Shown here one piece after another: positions 44,853 to 53,688 of a DNA stretch of 64,000 nt (position 1 is the first letter of the stretch; each line of letters opens with the position of its first letter). The translations under genes and the position numbers were made by a program. Source of the DNA: Sedimentisphaerales bacterium (GTDB taxonomy: Bacteria > Planctomycetota > Phycisphaerae > Sedimentisphaerales > SM23-30). The notes under the pieces were generated by a model, which did no database searches, was not told the origin of the DNA, and saw only the letters and a program-made list of their open reading frames with translations. The stretch is taken from assembly GCA_028281535.1 (NCBI GenBank), contig JANQJS010000038.1, forward strand, positions 1 through 64,000, written 5' to 3'.

Positions 44853-46646
44853 TTATTGTGTTGTTTTATAAATATCACTAATTTCTTGTTTAGTTAATTC
44901 TCGATTGTAAATTGTAAAATCATCGATCCGGCCTTGAAACGATTTAGGTGAAGGTTCAATACAATCTGAAATACCAATACAGATATTTTCAGTAAATAAA
45001 TTATTCTTTGATCCGAGGTAATTCTCATTAAGGGGGATAATTTGTTTATGGTTATGTGATATTCCATTAATATATAAATGACAATCTTGAGTTATGATGG
45101 AATAGGTCGCAGCAATGTGATACCATTTCTTTGGCTCGAGTCGATTTAATGATGACATATTAGTTAGATTGCGACTTTTTGGTGTGTCACTATCTTGGTT
45201 TCTTGTGTTATTTTTATAATATTGAATTGAATAATTTAAATGGCCATCATCAAGAATGTTTATTTGAGTAATGAGCTGTGATGGATAATTTGAGTTTATT
45301 CGACAGAACGCATGTTGTAAAACACCTCGAGCCGTATAATCAGAAGTATCATCAATATATAACCTGAACATAATTGTGTTTGCAAACGTGCGATGTTGTT
45401 TAATTGGTTCCTCTCGAGCAGAATTAATACCATACGAGCTATTTAAGATCAGTGTTTTATTGTTCGCTGAATTCTTTCCGACGTATTGTTGTTCAGTCAC
45501 GATTGTATCGTCTGAAGATGCATGGTAGATATCAGGCGACATGATATTATAAATTATGTTGTCGTTATCTATATTTTGGTCAAATGTCCAATACAGTATG
45601 GGGTTACTAGCTAAAATTGCGTTATGGTATGAACCATGTATTGAGGGATGTTTTAAATCGGTATTTAGTGCTTTTGGCATTGTTTTTACGAAAGCCGTAG
45701 TGTTGATGTTTATATAGCTGATCTGACCATTGGTTGAGATTAACCTTGCTTGTCCACTCTTTAATTCCTCTATCTCGCTAGGTGTTGTATTGGAAGAGAT
45801 ACCTACTTTACCTTCAAATACATGACATTCACTCGATCCATCTTCTAGAACAGAGACCCCAAATTGTGTACCATAATCAATGATAGACGCGTTAGGTGTT
45901 GTGACTTGAAAACCAATTGCCCTGGGAGGAACCGTCGCTGTAAGTTTGCCTAACTGCAGAGAAGCCCCATTAGCCGATGTTAGTTCAAATTTTGACGGTC
46001 CCTGTAAAATAATGAGCGTCCCTTGGTCAAATGCTATTTTTGCAGTTCCTTCGATTAGATGATATGTTTTATTAACTAATCGAGCGTTATGTTCCATTGA
46101 GTCAGATGTTGAATCCCAAATTGCCCCTTGGGTTTGAATTAGTTTTGCAACATCTGTATATTGTGTTGGTTTAAATAAAAACCAAGCTAGAAATGCAACG
46201 CATAAGCAGGCTGCAATAAGCTGGATGGGTCTATAAAATGATATTTTTTTATATGTGATAGATTGATTGGTTCTGTTTTTTGTTTGACTATTTTTATGTT
46301 CAGATAAAAATGCGTCCAATTGTTCGCTGGCGAGTGCTTCGATTTTCTTTTTTCGTTTACTAGCAATTTTTTCAGCTTCTTGAGCATCTAATCGGTTTTG
46401 TTGATCAATAAATTCTCGATAGACAGCTTCCATATCAGTATCAATCTGTTGGGGGGAATTGTCATGATCTATTAATTCCATAATGCTTTTTGCTAATATG
46501 GCATGGTCATAAGATAATTCAATGTATTGTTTTAATGTATTGGGATCTTGTTGCAATTGCTGTTGGAAATCTTGCAATTGGGTTTCACTTAAGCTTCCTT
46601 CAAACGCTTGCAATATGAGTGTTGTCATGGGATCTTTACCGTTCAT
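44853..46646 (-). CDS. FecR-like anti-sigma protein fused to LamG domain
   Basis: A 597-residue single-pass membrane protein. The cytoplasmic N-terminus (about 1-140) is helical and charged (LILQAFEGSLSETQLQDFQQQL), as in anti-sigma domains. A membrane segment (LIAACLCVAFLAWFLF) follows at about 145-162. Next is a FecR domain with AKIAFDQGTLIILQGPSKFEL and VTTPNASIIDYGTQFGVSV. The C-terminal 220 residues form a LamG/concanavalin-like domain ending IDDFTIYNRELTKQEISDIY. I chose ATG 46646, which overlaps the stop of the sigma factor gene by one base and has GGGAG 8 nt upstream. It probably holds the sigma factor until the LamG domain senses an extracellular glycan (inference). Confidence 0.85.
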   Translation of the reverse strand: MNGKDPMTTLILQAFEGSLSETQLQDFQQQLQQDPNTLKQYIELSYDHAILAKSIMELIDHDNSPQQIDTDMEAVYREFIDQQNRLDAQEAEKIASKRKKKIEALASEQLDAFLSEHKNSQTKNRTNQSITYKKISFYRPIQLIAACLCVAFLAWFLFKPTQYTDVAKLIQTQGAIWDSTSDSMEHNARLVNKTYHLIEGTAKIAFDQGTLIILQGPSKFELTSANGASLQLGKLTATVPPRAIGFQVTTPNASIIDYGTQFGVSVLEDGSSECHVFEGKVGISSNTTPSEIEELKSGQARLISTNGQISYININTTAFVKTMPKALNTDLKHPSIHGSYHNAILASNPILYWTFDQNIDNDNIIYNIMSPDIYHASSDDTIVTEQQYVGKNSANNKTLILNSSYGINSAREEPIKQHRTFANTIMFRLYIDDTSDYTARGVLQHAFCRINSNYPSQLITQINILDDGHLNYSIQYYKNNTRNQDSDTPKSRNLTNMSSLNRLEPKKWYHIAATYSIITQDCHLYINGISHNHKQIIPLNENYLGSKNNLFTENICIGISDCIEPSPKSFQGRIDDFTIYNRELTKQEISDIYKTTQ

Positions 46647-47176
46647 CAGGCTTTCTCCCAATCTGCTATAGTCCGATTAATGCATTCTCTTAAAGATTCG
46701 TGAAGCTGAGAAAACTTTTTGTATAAACTCTTGACAGGTTTATCCATATTTTCAGCAATGGATTTGATTTTTTCGCCAGTATCAAAACGCAGCTTTAATA
46801 AATGGATATCATCAGGTGTTAATTTTTTAAGACAAGAGGTCAATGCTTGTTGGCGCTTTTCTACCGTTTTAATTTCAATCGCCGATTGTTGTGAAACCAA
46901 TTCAAAAACGGAATTATTAATAAGTACGTGTGCATTACGTTTTTTCTGTCTGAAATTAAGAACAACATTTTTGGCAATGGTTAAACTCCATGCGCCAAAA
47001 TTACTGCCTTGTTCAAATGTTTCAAATTTCCGGCATAGTATCATGACAGTCTCTTGGAATAGGTCATCAGCATCAGAGAGGTTATGAACAATACTAACAA
47101 TATAAGCATAAATCTTATTTTGGTGGCTTTTCAGGAGCTTTGCCAGTTGTTCATGATTTTTATTTATTTGGCTCAT
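46646..47176 (-). CDS. ECF RNA polymerase sigma factor (planctomycete FecR-linked type)
   Basis: A 176-residue sigma-70 family protein with region 2 (YIVSIVHNLSDADDLFQETVMILCRKF, then GAWSLTIAKNVVLNFRQKKRN) and region 4 (LLKLRFDTGEKIKSIAENMDKPVKSLYKKFSQL). This matches the subfamily I know from Rhodopirellula/Verrucomicrobium-type genomes. It is co-translated with the FecR-LamG protein (1-nt overlap), its likely anti-sigma factor. Downstream on the same strand are the giant oxidase and two LamG/dockerin proteins, possible regulon members. Start ATG 47176. Confidence 0.9.
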   Translation of the reverse strand: MSQINKNHEQLAKLLKSHQNKIYAYIVSIVHNLSDADDLFQETVMILCRKFETFEQGSNFGAWSLTIAKNVVLNFRQKKRNAHVLINNSVFELVSQQSAIEIKTVEKRQQALTSCLKKLTPDDIHLLKLRFDTGEKIKSIAENMDKPVKSLYKKFSQLHESLRECINRTIADWEKA

Positions 47177-47390
47177 TGCTTCACACTTTATCCATCACTT
47201 TGTATTGGTTAATATTTATATGTGAGCTGGGATCAGAATTACCCCAAAAATATTTAGAAAAGTTGCATGAAAAAGTCAGACAGATTCATTGTTATTTGTA
47301 AATTATCGACTTATAGCAATTTTCAATTGAATTTCTCCAGTGGATTTCTAATCAAAGATAATAGGTTGGGACATGAATCAGAGGGGAAAA

Positions 47391-47465
47391 TACGCCCGGC
47401 AGGATTCGAACCTGCGACCTTCGCTTTAGGAAAGCGGTGCTCTATCCTGGCTGAGCTACGAGCGC
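47391..47465 (-). tRNA. tRNA-Arg (anticodon CCU)
   Basis: A 75-nt cloverleaf on the minus strand. The acceptor stem is 47465-47459 with 47398-47392 (two G-U pairs), the D arm GCTC...GAGC, the anticodon loop TTCCTAA giving CCT, and the T arm GCAGG-TTCGAAT-CCTGC. The outermost anticodon-stem pair (C27-A43) is mismatched. CCA is not encoded. It would read AGG codons. Confidence 0.85.
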
Positions 47466-47718
47466 GAGTCTGAGAGCCAGATAATATACCTACTTTAACA
47501 GCTCCATCGCGAACGTCAAGTCAGCATTTTAAGCTTGGATACCCTGTGGGTGATGTGAATAAACTATCATTTCATAAGATTTTATGACAGAATGATTGAC
47601 TTTGAGATCGAACGATATTATTATGCCTACCTAACATTTATTTTGTCCCGAAATGCGGGCAAATTGTTCCACATGGAACAATTCGAGTTAAATGTAAATG
47701 TTTGTAAAATAAGAGCTT

Positions 47719-47802
47719 GGCCGAGTGGCGGAATTGGCAGACGCAGAGGACTTAAAATCCTCTGTCCGCAAGGACGTGCGGGTTCGAGTCCCGCCTCGGC
47801 TA
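47719..47802 (+). tRNA. tRNA-Leu (anticodon UAA)
   Basis: An 84-nt type II tRNA. Acceptor stem GGCCGAG pairs with CTCGGCT, the anticodon stem-loop GAGGA-CTTAAAA-TCCTC gives TAA, a long variable arm (TGTCCGCAAGGACGT) marks it as leucine, and the T arm is GCGGG-TTCGAGT-CCCGC. CCA is not encoded. It is divergent from tRNA-Arg, with an empty 253-bp gap between them. Confidence 0.93.
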
Positions 47803-47870
47803 GCTATTTATCATTTTAGGGGAATTCACCCATCTTTTAATCAATCAGGCTAAATATTTGTAGGTCATTT

Positions 47871-49073
47871 TTAGCTAGAATTTCGTTCTTGCTTTGGTTG
47901 CTTATGAATTGGCTTGACGGGTTGATTGAACATATGGGCATGACTCTCGAAGCTATTGAGAATATATTGAGTGATTTCTGGGGCAGCCAATGTTGTGTCT
48001 GCTAATAAGCAGGTGCCATTCTTATTGATGCGAAGTTTTTGGGTCTGTGCATTACTTTGTTGTGTAATCAATTCCGCGGCGAGATTCATGCTGTCATTTT
48101 TCTCACGAGTGACCAATAATAATTTTTGATTATTATTCAGAATAGATGCGGCATGAATGGCCGAGAACTCTGCGTCATTTGTGCCAAAATAGGCTTTGCA
48201 TGCCCACACATAAGCTGATGTGAGTGAGGCGCAGAGAAACCCTGAAGGGGCCAGTTTTTTCTCTACAGCGTTATGTAGGCTGCTATAGAGGTCAGCTGTA
48301 ATCACGGTCGATATGGTTGGATCATACCCGGCAGCTCGCAGGCATGCCATACCGCCCATATCTTGACCGATAACCACAATTCGATCGGGGTCTACATTGG
48401 CCTGGTCTTTCATGTAATGCACTGCAGCAAGCACGTCATCCGTTTCATTTAAGCCAAAACTGCGAGGTGCTTTTTCACTTTGACCACAACTACGAAAATC
48501 AAAAAGTAAAACCTCAAATCCATGATTGTTTAAATAGCTTGCTAAGGGTAACATTTGTTCACGATTCGCACCAATGCCATGAGCTAAGATGGCAGCAGGG
48601 CGTTTGCGTGTTAAGGCTTTATCTCCATCTTTTAATATTTCGCTTGCATTAATCGATGGGATAAACCATGCGGCAAGTTCAGTGCCATCTTTGCTATTAA
48701 TCGTGATGTTTTCATAATATAATCCCATTGCATTTGGTGAAAAACCTGGAGCTTTTGAATCGTTAGGATTCACAGTGGAATATACCGTAAATGCAATGCA
48801 TAATAATATTATGAGCGGGAGTTCTAAAAGGCGTAATCCAACACCGAGACCTAATCGTCGCCAGCGGGGATGCTTGAAGTGATACCATTTATAGTCATCG
48901 TCATGAGAAGATGATGATTGTCTGTTTACTGTTTTGTCTGTTCTGCTGTCATTAGCTGGACTGAATACTGATGTTGTTAAAAGTTTCAACACTTTCATCA
49001 GTGGCTTTTTGGATTTGTTCCAAAGAAAGCAGATGCAATTTAGATAAAACCAACCGATAATTTTTCTAGCCAT
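47871..49073 (-). CDS. membrane-anchored alpha/beta-hydrolase-fold protein with Asp nucleophile position
   Basis: A 400-residue protein. After a polar N-terminus, one hydrophobic segment at about 78-96 (ELPLIILLCIAFTVYST) anchors an outward domain. The hydrolase core shows AILAHGIGANREQMLP (oxyanion region), VLLFDFRSCGQSEK and the nucleophile elbow VIGQDMGGMACL around residue 236. The elbow has Asp where esterases have Ser (GxDxG), as in epoxide hydrolases or dehalogenases. The usual catalytic His near the C-terminus is not evident; the position seems to read NGTCLLADTT. So it may be a non-classical or inactive member. Start ATG 49073 with AGGG upstream. Monocistronic by position. Confidence 0.7.
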   Translation of the reverse strand: MARKIIGWFYLNCICFLWNKSKKPLMKVLKLLTTSVFSPANDSRTDKTVNRQSSSSHDDDYKWYHFKHPRWRRLGLGVGLRLLELPLIILLCIAFTVYSTVNPNDSKAPGFSPNAMGLYYENITINSKDGTELAAWFIPSINASEILKDGDKALTRKRPAAILAHGIGANREQMLPLASYLNNHGFEVLLFDFRSCGQSEKAPRSFGLNETDDVLAAVHYMKDQANVDPDRIVVIGQDMGGMACLRAAGYDPTISTVITADLYSSLHNAVEKKLAPSGFLCASLTSAYVWACKAYFGTNDAEFSAIHAASILNNNQKLLLVTREKNDSMNLAAELITQQSNAQTQKLRINKNGTCLLADTTLAAPEITQYILNSFESHAHMFNQPVKPIHKQPKQERNSS

Positions 49074-49217
49074 ATTTTATATCCCTGAAATAGTGACTTG
49101 ATTAAGTATAAAATATAAAAATCAAGACGCCAATATATGGACATAAAATAGTTGAGTTTAATCAAATTCAGATACCGCCATGTAAGAACTTAAATAGTTA
49201 AGTTCCGATTATAGCGG

Positions 49218-49577
49218 TTATGCCGTTTGTGATAATGGCATATCTGATTCTTGGTGAATTTGTGTATCCAGGGGTTGGTTCAGCTTCAGAACGGCTTTAG
49301 GGGTGCCTGAGTTAGTATCTATTCGTATTACCTGAGCCCATTGGAAATAATTACCCATGGTAAAATCAGGTCGCTGGCTCAATGGATAGCTAAAACGTGC
49401 AATAATATGTTCACCGACCTGGGGAATGTTATTGTTGGGGACAGTTAAGCTAACACCGTGACGACTTAAGTCAAAAATCTGGCCTTGTGTAAATTCTCCA
49501 TTTTCTTCAAATCCATACCAAATTGGCCAGCTAAAACGAAGTCTGTTTTCTCTTCGTCTTTCGACTTGTTGCGTCAT
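49218..49577 (-). CDS. PilZ-domain c-di-GMP-binding protein
   Basis: A 119-residue single PilZ domain. The two nucleotide-binding motifs are present: an Arg-rich RRRENRLRF at the N-terminus (RxxxR) and DLSRHGVSL (D/NxSxxG). PilZ proteins bind cyclic di-GMP and often set flagellar speed, adhesion or exopolysaccharide output. It is a separate gene between the hydrolase and the HDOD/nonulosonate operon, so a link to flagella is plausible but not shown. Start ATG 49577. Confidence 0.85.
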   Translation of the reverse strand: MTQQVERRRENRLRFSWPIWYGFEENGEFTQGQIFDLSRHGVSLTVPNNNIPQVGEHIIARFSYPLSQRPDFTMGNYFQWAQVIRIDTNSGTPKAVLKLNQPLDTQIHQESDMPLSQTA

Positions 49578-49764
49578 CCTCTATCTCCTAACTTGTCAGG
49601 GGGTGTTTAATTAACTTGTGTTTATATTAATTCGGAAAAAGAGAAGAGTGGATTTAGAACTATTTGTATATTGCGATAGAGTTTTCAAAAAAAAAATAAA
49701 ATTCATATGATTTACGCATAAAAATAGTTTTAATTGCTATAAATTGACAATTTTCTGCGCATAA

Positions 49765-49799
49765 AAAAAGGCCTTCAGAAATAGTCTGGAGGCCTTTTT
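49765..49799 (-). terminator. rho-independent terminator after the HDOD gene
   Basis: A 15-bp stem with one G-T pair, AAAAAGGCCTTCAGA (49765-49779) against TCTGGAGGCCTTTTT (49785-49799), with a 5-nt loop, 19 nt past the stop at 49819. The symmetrical A/T ends make it capable of acting in both directions. Confidence 0.85.
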
Positions 49800-49818
49800 A
49801 TGTGGTGTTGTTGTCAAA

Positions 49819-50667
49819 CTATTCAATCAATGTCCTTACGACACTGAGTTCTTCTTCAATATTTTCACTAATTTCTTCTAATTGCTCATCCGTTAAGCCG
49901 ATTTCCTGCAGCAGTGCTGGATCAATGGTTTCGGTTTCAACTGTAATACTGAGTCCTAGGTTTTTCTGAGCACAAAGAATATCAGAAATGTGAGTAACAA
50001 TCGCTAATAGACGATTTTCTTTTGCCAGTTCAGAAGGATTGTGGTGATAACCTGAGACGTATTGGAAAGAACGTGGGAATTTCCATTTTGCAGTCAAGGC
50101 CATACCGATTTCCTGATGATTTGCACCAATGGCTTTTTCTTCTGCCATGCGATATGGAACGCCTGCTTTCGCCTGGTTAACGATTTCTGGGATTTGATCG
50201 CTGTAGCACTGCAATAGAGCAACTAATCCAAGATCATGTATCAGACCTGCTAAAAAGGCTTCATCAGGAAGCGCCAGTCCAATCGCACTGGTGATTAGTT
50301 TGTTGGTTGCGCCTACGGCAACACTGTGCGTCCAAAGGTCTTTACCAGTAAAGTCATCGCAGGGCGATGCTTGCTTAAACATTTTGGTTAATGAAGCGGC
50401 AATAGCTATGTTTTTAACCGCATTGAGGCCTAAAAGCATAATTGCTCGATCGATACTACCGATTTGGCCAGGCAAACCATAAAATGCTGAGTTAACCACT
50501 CGCAGAACACGTGCCGACAAAGCCGGATCGTTGCAGACGATTTTATGCAAATCGTGAGCTGTGCTGCGTGGGTCTTGTACCACTTCCACGATTCGCATCG
50601 TGATTTCAGGTAGGGTTGCAATTTCAATCGTTTTGCTGGCTATTTCTTTTGCTGCTGCATTTGCCAC
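49819..50667 (-). CDS. HDOD-domain signalling protein
   Basis: A 282-residue protein made essentially of one HDOD domain (a non-hydrolytic relative of HD-GYP), with IATLPEITMRIVEVVQDP, NDPALSARVLRVVNSAFYG, IDRAIMLLGLNAVKNIAI and LIHDLGLVALL. HDOD proteins are regulators in motility, chemotaxis or nucleotide second-messenger signalling; catalytic metal ligands of true HD enzymes are mostly absent. I chose GTG 50667 with AAGGA 8 nt upstream, rather than a TTG eight codons earlier. It follows the neuC-like gene by 13 nt, so it belongs to the nonulosonate operon. A strong terminator follows it. Confidence 0.82.
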   Translation of the reverse strand: MANAAAKEIASKTIEIATLPEITMRIVEVVQDPRSTAHDLHKIVCNDPALSARVLRVVNSAFYGLPGQIGSIDRAIMLLGLNAVKNIAIAASLTKMFKQASPCDDFTGKDLWTHSVAVGATNKLITSAIGLALPDEAFLAGLIHDLGLVALLQCYSDQIPEIVNQAKAGVPYRMAEEKAIGANHQEIGMALTAKWKFPRSFQYVSGYHHNPSELAKENRLLAIVTHISDILCAQKNLGLSITVETETIDPALLQEIGLTDEQLEEISENIEEELSVVRTLIE

Positions 50668-50680
50668 TGTTTTGATCCTT

Positions 50681-51829
50681 TTAGTAAACAATCTTTTTTC
50701 TTAACAACGTTTTATCCACTCGAATTTTTGCCAATGCTTTGGCTATTTTCTGGCCGGCCTTGCCGCTGCCATAAATTCTATTGCATTTAAGATGTCCCAC
50801 TGCCTTGCGTTGGCTGATTTGGTCAAGACCCTTTTTAATATGCTGAAAACCATATTTTGAATCTATGACGTTCGTATCGCGCTCGCGCCCTGTCTGGCGT
50901 GGGCCAACGTTCAATACATCGGCATTTAAATAGCTGGACTCTATAATTCCACAAGAACTATTTCCAACTAGTGCAAATGTTTTGCGTAGTAAGCCTAAAA
51001 ATATCGGACGTGGTAAATGTTTGAGGATACAGTGATCGACTTTGAAATTATATTGCTGGATTGCTCGGATGATTCCTGAATGACCCGGGTCAGAGTTGGG
51101 ATATAAGATGATGAGAGGCAGACCTTTAGATTCACATGCTTTGAGTGTTTGTTTCATCCAGGTTTCTTCTTTTGTCGCAGCAAAACCAGCTGGATGTTGT
51201 AGAATGATCATGAATGGATCTTGGGTATTCAATCCAGTGCATTCATCCAAAATAGATTTTTTTTTACAGGGTATGCCCGATAATTCATCGATTGCTGGTG
51301 AGCCCGTCTGATAAATACGAAAAGGATCTTCACCTAACTTAATTAAGCGGGATTTAGATTGGGCTGAGGCAGGAAAATGAATGTGAGCCAGCTTGGAGAT
51401 AGCATGGCGGTAAGCATCATCCTGGATACCTGTGGCAACATCACCTCCATGGATGTGAGCAATAGGAATTTGGCTGGCAGTTGCTGCACTGGCCGCGGCA
51501 AAAATTTCAATGCGATCGCCAAGCAGCAGGACAATATCGGACTTTAGTTCCGCGTAAGCTTTACTCATCTTAGATATCGCTTTGCCAAGTCCGACAGCAT
51601 GGTTAAGTATGTTATCATCTTCTGTTTGAAGTTTTACCTTTGCATCAATCGGCAATCCGTCTGATTCGATTTCTTTGACAGTATAGCCAAAAGTTTTTAA
51701 AAGGTGCATGCCTGTTGCGATGATTTGGAGTTTAAGATCAGAATGTTTTTGAATTGCTTGTATAACAGGTTTAAGAAGCCCATATTCAGCGCGAGTACCA
51801 GTGACTACCGTGATTCGACGTTTTTTCAA
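50681..51829 (-). CDS. neuC: UDP-N-acetylglucosamine 2-epimerase (hydrolysing), NeuC/LegG type
   Basis: A 382-residue GT-B-fold epimerase that hydrolyses a UDP-HexNAc while epimerising C2, giving the free ManNAc-type precursor of a nonulosonic acid. Marks are ITVVTGTRAEYGLLKPVI, LLLGDRIEIFAAASAAT, IAHIHGGDVATGIQDDAYRHAISKLAHIHF and GNSSCGIIESSYL. Start is TTG 51829 with AGGA 9 nt upstream. Whether the product is ManNAc (sialic acid) or a 2,4-diacetamido sugar (legionaminic acid) cannot be told; no aminotransferase or dehydratase for the latter lies in this cluster. Confidence 0.88.
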   Translation of the reverse strand: MKKRRITVVTGTRAEYGLLKPVIQAIQKHSDLKLQIIATGMHLLKTFGYTVKEIESDGLPIDAKVKLQTEDDNILNHAVGLGKAISKMSKAYAELKSDIVLLLGDRIEIFAAASAATASQIPIAHIHGGDVATGIQDDAYRHAISKLAHIHFPASAQSKSRLIKLGEDPFRIYQTGSPAIDELSGIPCKKKSILDECTGLNTQDPFMIILQHPAGFAATKEETWMKQTLKACESKGLPLIILYPNSDPGHSGIIRAIQQYNFKVDHCILKHLPRPIFLGLLRKTFALVGNSSCGIIESSYLNADVLNVGPRQTGRERDTNVIDSKYGFQHIKKGLDQISQRKAVGHLKCNRIYGSGKAGQKIAKALAKIRVDKTLLRKKIVY

Positions 51830-51844
51830 TGAAGTATATCCTGC

Positions 51845-52612
51845 TTAGGAGTCAATGATAGAATTCGATGGGTTCTTTTTTGTCGTTTTAGATGTTGTTT
51901 CAATGATTGACGAGGCAGATTTTGGATAAGACCAGAATCGGTCAATTTCATCCTGTCCAGGATTTTCATTGTTATATGTAGGCTGCATGTTAATTGCTTT
52001 CGCAGGCACACCTACCACTGTTGTCGACGATTCCACATCTTGAACCACGACTGCACCTGCACCAACAACAGCATTTTGGCCTATGGTAATCCCTTGAATA
52101 ATCGTTGCTCCTATACCCACAAACGCATAGGGTTGTACCGTAACATGGCCAGCGATTCTGACGCCTGGGCATATGTGTGAAGATTTTAATATGTTGGATT
52201 CATGATCGATGATGCTGCCTGTATTGATAATGACGGAGTCTTCAATTGCTGCTAGTGTGCAAATATTTGCTCCCGCTGCGATCACGACATTTTTTCCAAT
52301 TGTACAGGTGCTTGCTATATTGGCCGAAGGGTGAATTGCTGAGACAAGGTTTACACCGGCTTGTTCAAACTTTTTGGTATAAGCGTCGCGGATGCGATTG
52401 TCACCGATGGCAATGATCGCACCTCCTATGCCATACTCTTCGAATTTGTCCACCATGGATAAATCGCCTAGAACTCGAAGGCCGCCAATTTTTTTATTAT
52501 GTAGGGCTTTGTTGGCATCTAAAAAACCGGCCAAATCAAATTGGTGGTTGCTGCGCAATATATCCAATACGACTCTCCCGTGACCTCCTGCACCGACGAT
52601 AACGATATTCAT
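51845..52612 (-). CDS. neuD: NeuD-family sugar O/N-acyltransferase
   Basis: A 255-residue acyltransferase. The N-terminal 75 residues form a Rossmann-like domain (MNIVIVGAGGHGRVVLDIL) and the rest is a left-handed beta-helix of hexapeptide repeats (ASTCTIGKNVVIAAGANICTLA, VGIGATIIQGITIG, VGAGAVV). Enzymes of this family acetylate sialic acids or their precursors using acetyl-CoA. The catalytic His is likely in INTGSIIDHES. It starts within the neuB stop (ATGA overlap) and is 15 nt from neuC. The C-terminal 40 residues are Ser/Thr-rich and not part of the fold. Confidence 0.85.
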   Translation of the reverse strand: MNIVIVGAGGHGRVVLDILRSNHQFDLAGFLDANKALHNKKIGGLRVLGDLSMVDKFEEYGIGGAIIAIGDNRIRDAYTKKFEQAGVNLVSAIHPSANIASTCTIGKNVVIAAGANICTLAAIEDSVIINTGSIIDHESNILKSSHICPGVRIAGHVTVQPYAFVGIGATIIQGITIGQNAVVGAGAVVVQDVESSTTVVGVPAKAINMQPTYNNENPGQDEIDRFWSYPKSASSIIETTSKTTKKNPSNSIIDS

Positions 52613-53679
52613 GAATTTTCATCCTTGCGATTAGTAAGAAAATCATAACGGAGTAATTGATCAGCAGGTATGTCACAATTGGCCCTGCTTCCCACGATAG
52701 ATTTTAATTTTTCAGAGGGAATTCCATTGCCGGGCCGTTTCTCAGTCAGCATATCTTCGGTGATGATACTACCCGCTTTTATATATTGCTGTGCAACGAT
52801 GCTGGTATGTACTTTTTCTTTGATAAAACGTTCTTGAGGCAGGGGCGATTTGTTATATTGCCCACATGCGATTGAGGCTTGTCTGGCTTTATAAATATAA
52901 TCTTTCAGTTCCGCTGGCGACAAACTCATTTTATGATCTGGGCCTTCAAGTGATTTGTCCAATGTAAAATGTTTTTCAAGAATCGTCGCACCAGCTGCGA
53001 CGGCAAGTGCGCCTGTTTCAGTTTCTAGCGTGTGATCAGAAAAACCAGTTGGCAGTCCGAGATGTTCATGCAAATAACCGATTGCATATAAATTAGCCTG
53101 GTCCAGTGATGTTGGGTAAAGGCTCACGCAATGTAAGACAGCAAGGTTGCCGCAACCGTTTTCAGTCAATGTTACAATGACTTTTTCTATGTCTGATAAC
53201 AAAGACATTCCTGTCGACAAAATGACTGGCAGGCGTGTTTGCCCGATTTCTTTTAACAGGGAATGCATTGAAGTGTTCCCTGAACCAATTTTGATAGATT
53301 CCATGCCGATTTGACACAAAACCTTTAACCAGTAGGTGGAAAAGGGGGTTGCCAAAAAATCAATATTTCGCATTTGGCAAAATTCAAATAATGCATGAAG
53401 ATCATGTTCTCGAAGTTCACATTTTTTGAGCATGTCATATTGGCTTTGTGAACCAGTGTCGTTTTCGATTTGGTAGTCTGCTTTGGGAGCTGATTTGGTT
53501 GTCAGCTCGTCCGCACTGAATGCCTGAAATTTTACAGCATCCGCGCCAGCTTGAACCGCAGCATCAATTAATTCATAAGCGGTTTCCAGGCAGCCATTAT
53601 GATTCACGCCGGCCTCAGCAATGACATAAGGCGGTTTTGTTTTAATAAAACTTTCGCACCATGATGGTTTATTTGACAT
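52609..53679 (-). CDS. neuB: N-acylneuraminate-type synthase (NeuB/LegI)
   Basis: A 356-residue enzyme that condenses phosphoenolpyruvate with an N-acylmannosamine-type sugar to a nine-carbon nonulosonic acid. The TIM barrel has YVIAEAGVNHNGCLETAYELI, AVKFQAF, ATPFS, KIGSGN, VILSTGM and LEKHFTLD. A C-terminal SAF (antifreeze-like) domain begins around residue 295 (YIKAGSIITEDMLTEKRPGNGI). All of these are usual for NeuB, PseI and LegI; the exact acid cannot be distinguished. It is the core gene of the operon, between the radical SAM enzyme (9 nt) and neuD (4-nt overlap). Confidence 0.92.
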   Translation of the reverse strand: MSNKPSWCESFIKTKPPYVIAEAGVNHNGCLETAYELIDAAVQAGADAVKFQAFSADELTTKSAPKADYQIENDTGSQSQYDMLKKCELREHDLHALFEFCQMRNIDFLATPFSTYWLKVLCQIGMESIKIGSGNTSMHSLLKEIGQTRLPVILSTGMSLLSDIEKVIVTLTENGCGNLAVLHCVSLYPTSLDQANLYAIGYLHEHLGLPTGFSDHTLETETGALAVAAGATILEKHFTLDKSLEGPDHKMSLSPAELKDYIYKARQASIACGQYNKSPLPQERFIKEKVHTSIVAQQYIKAGSIITEDMLTEKRPGNGIPSEKLKSIVGSRANCDIPADQLLRYDFLTNRKDENS

Positions 53680-53688
53680 GACTAAAGA

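Noticed and set aside
47267-47473. Open frame of 68 codons overlapping the tRNA-Arg region
   Set aside because: It runs antisense across the tRNA gene, its end is made of tRNA sequence, and no ribosome binding site is present.
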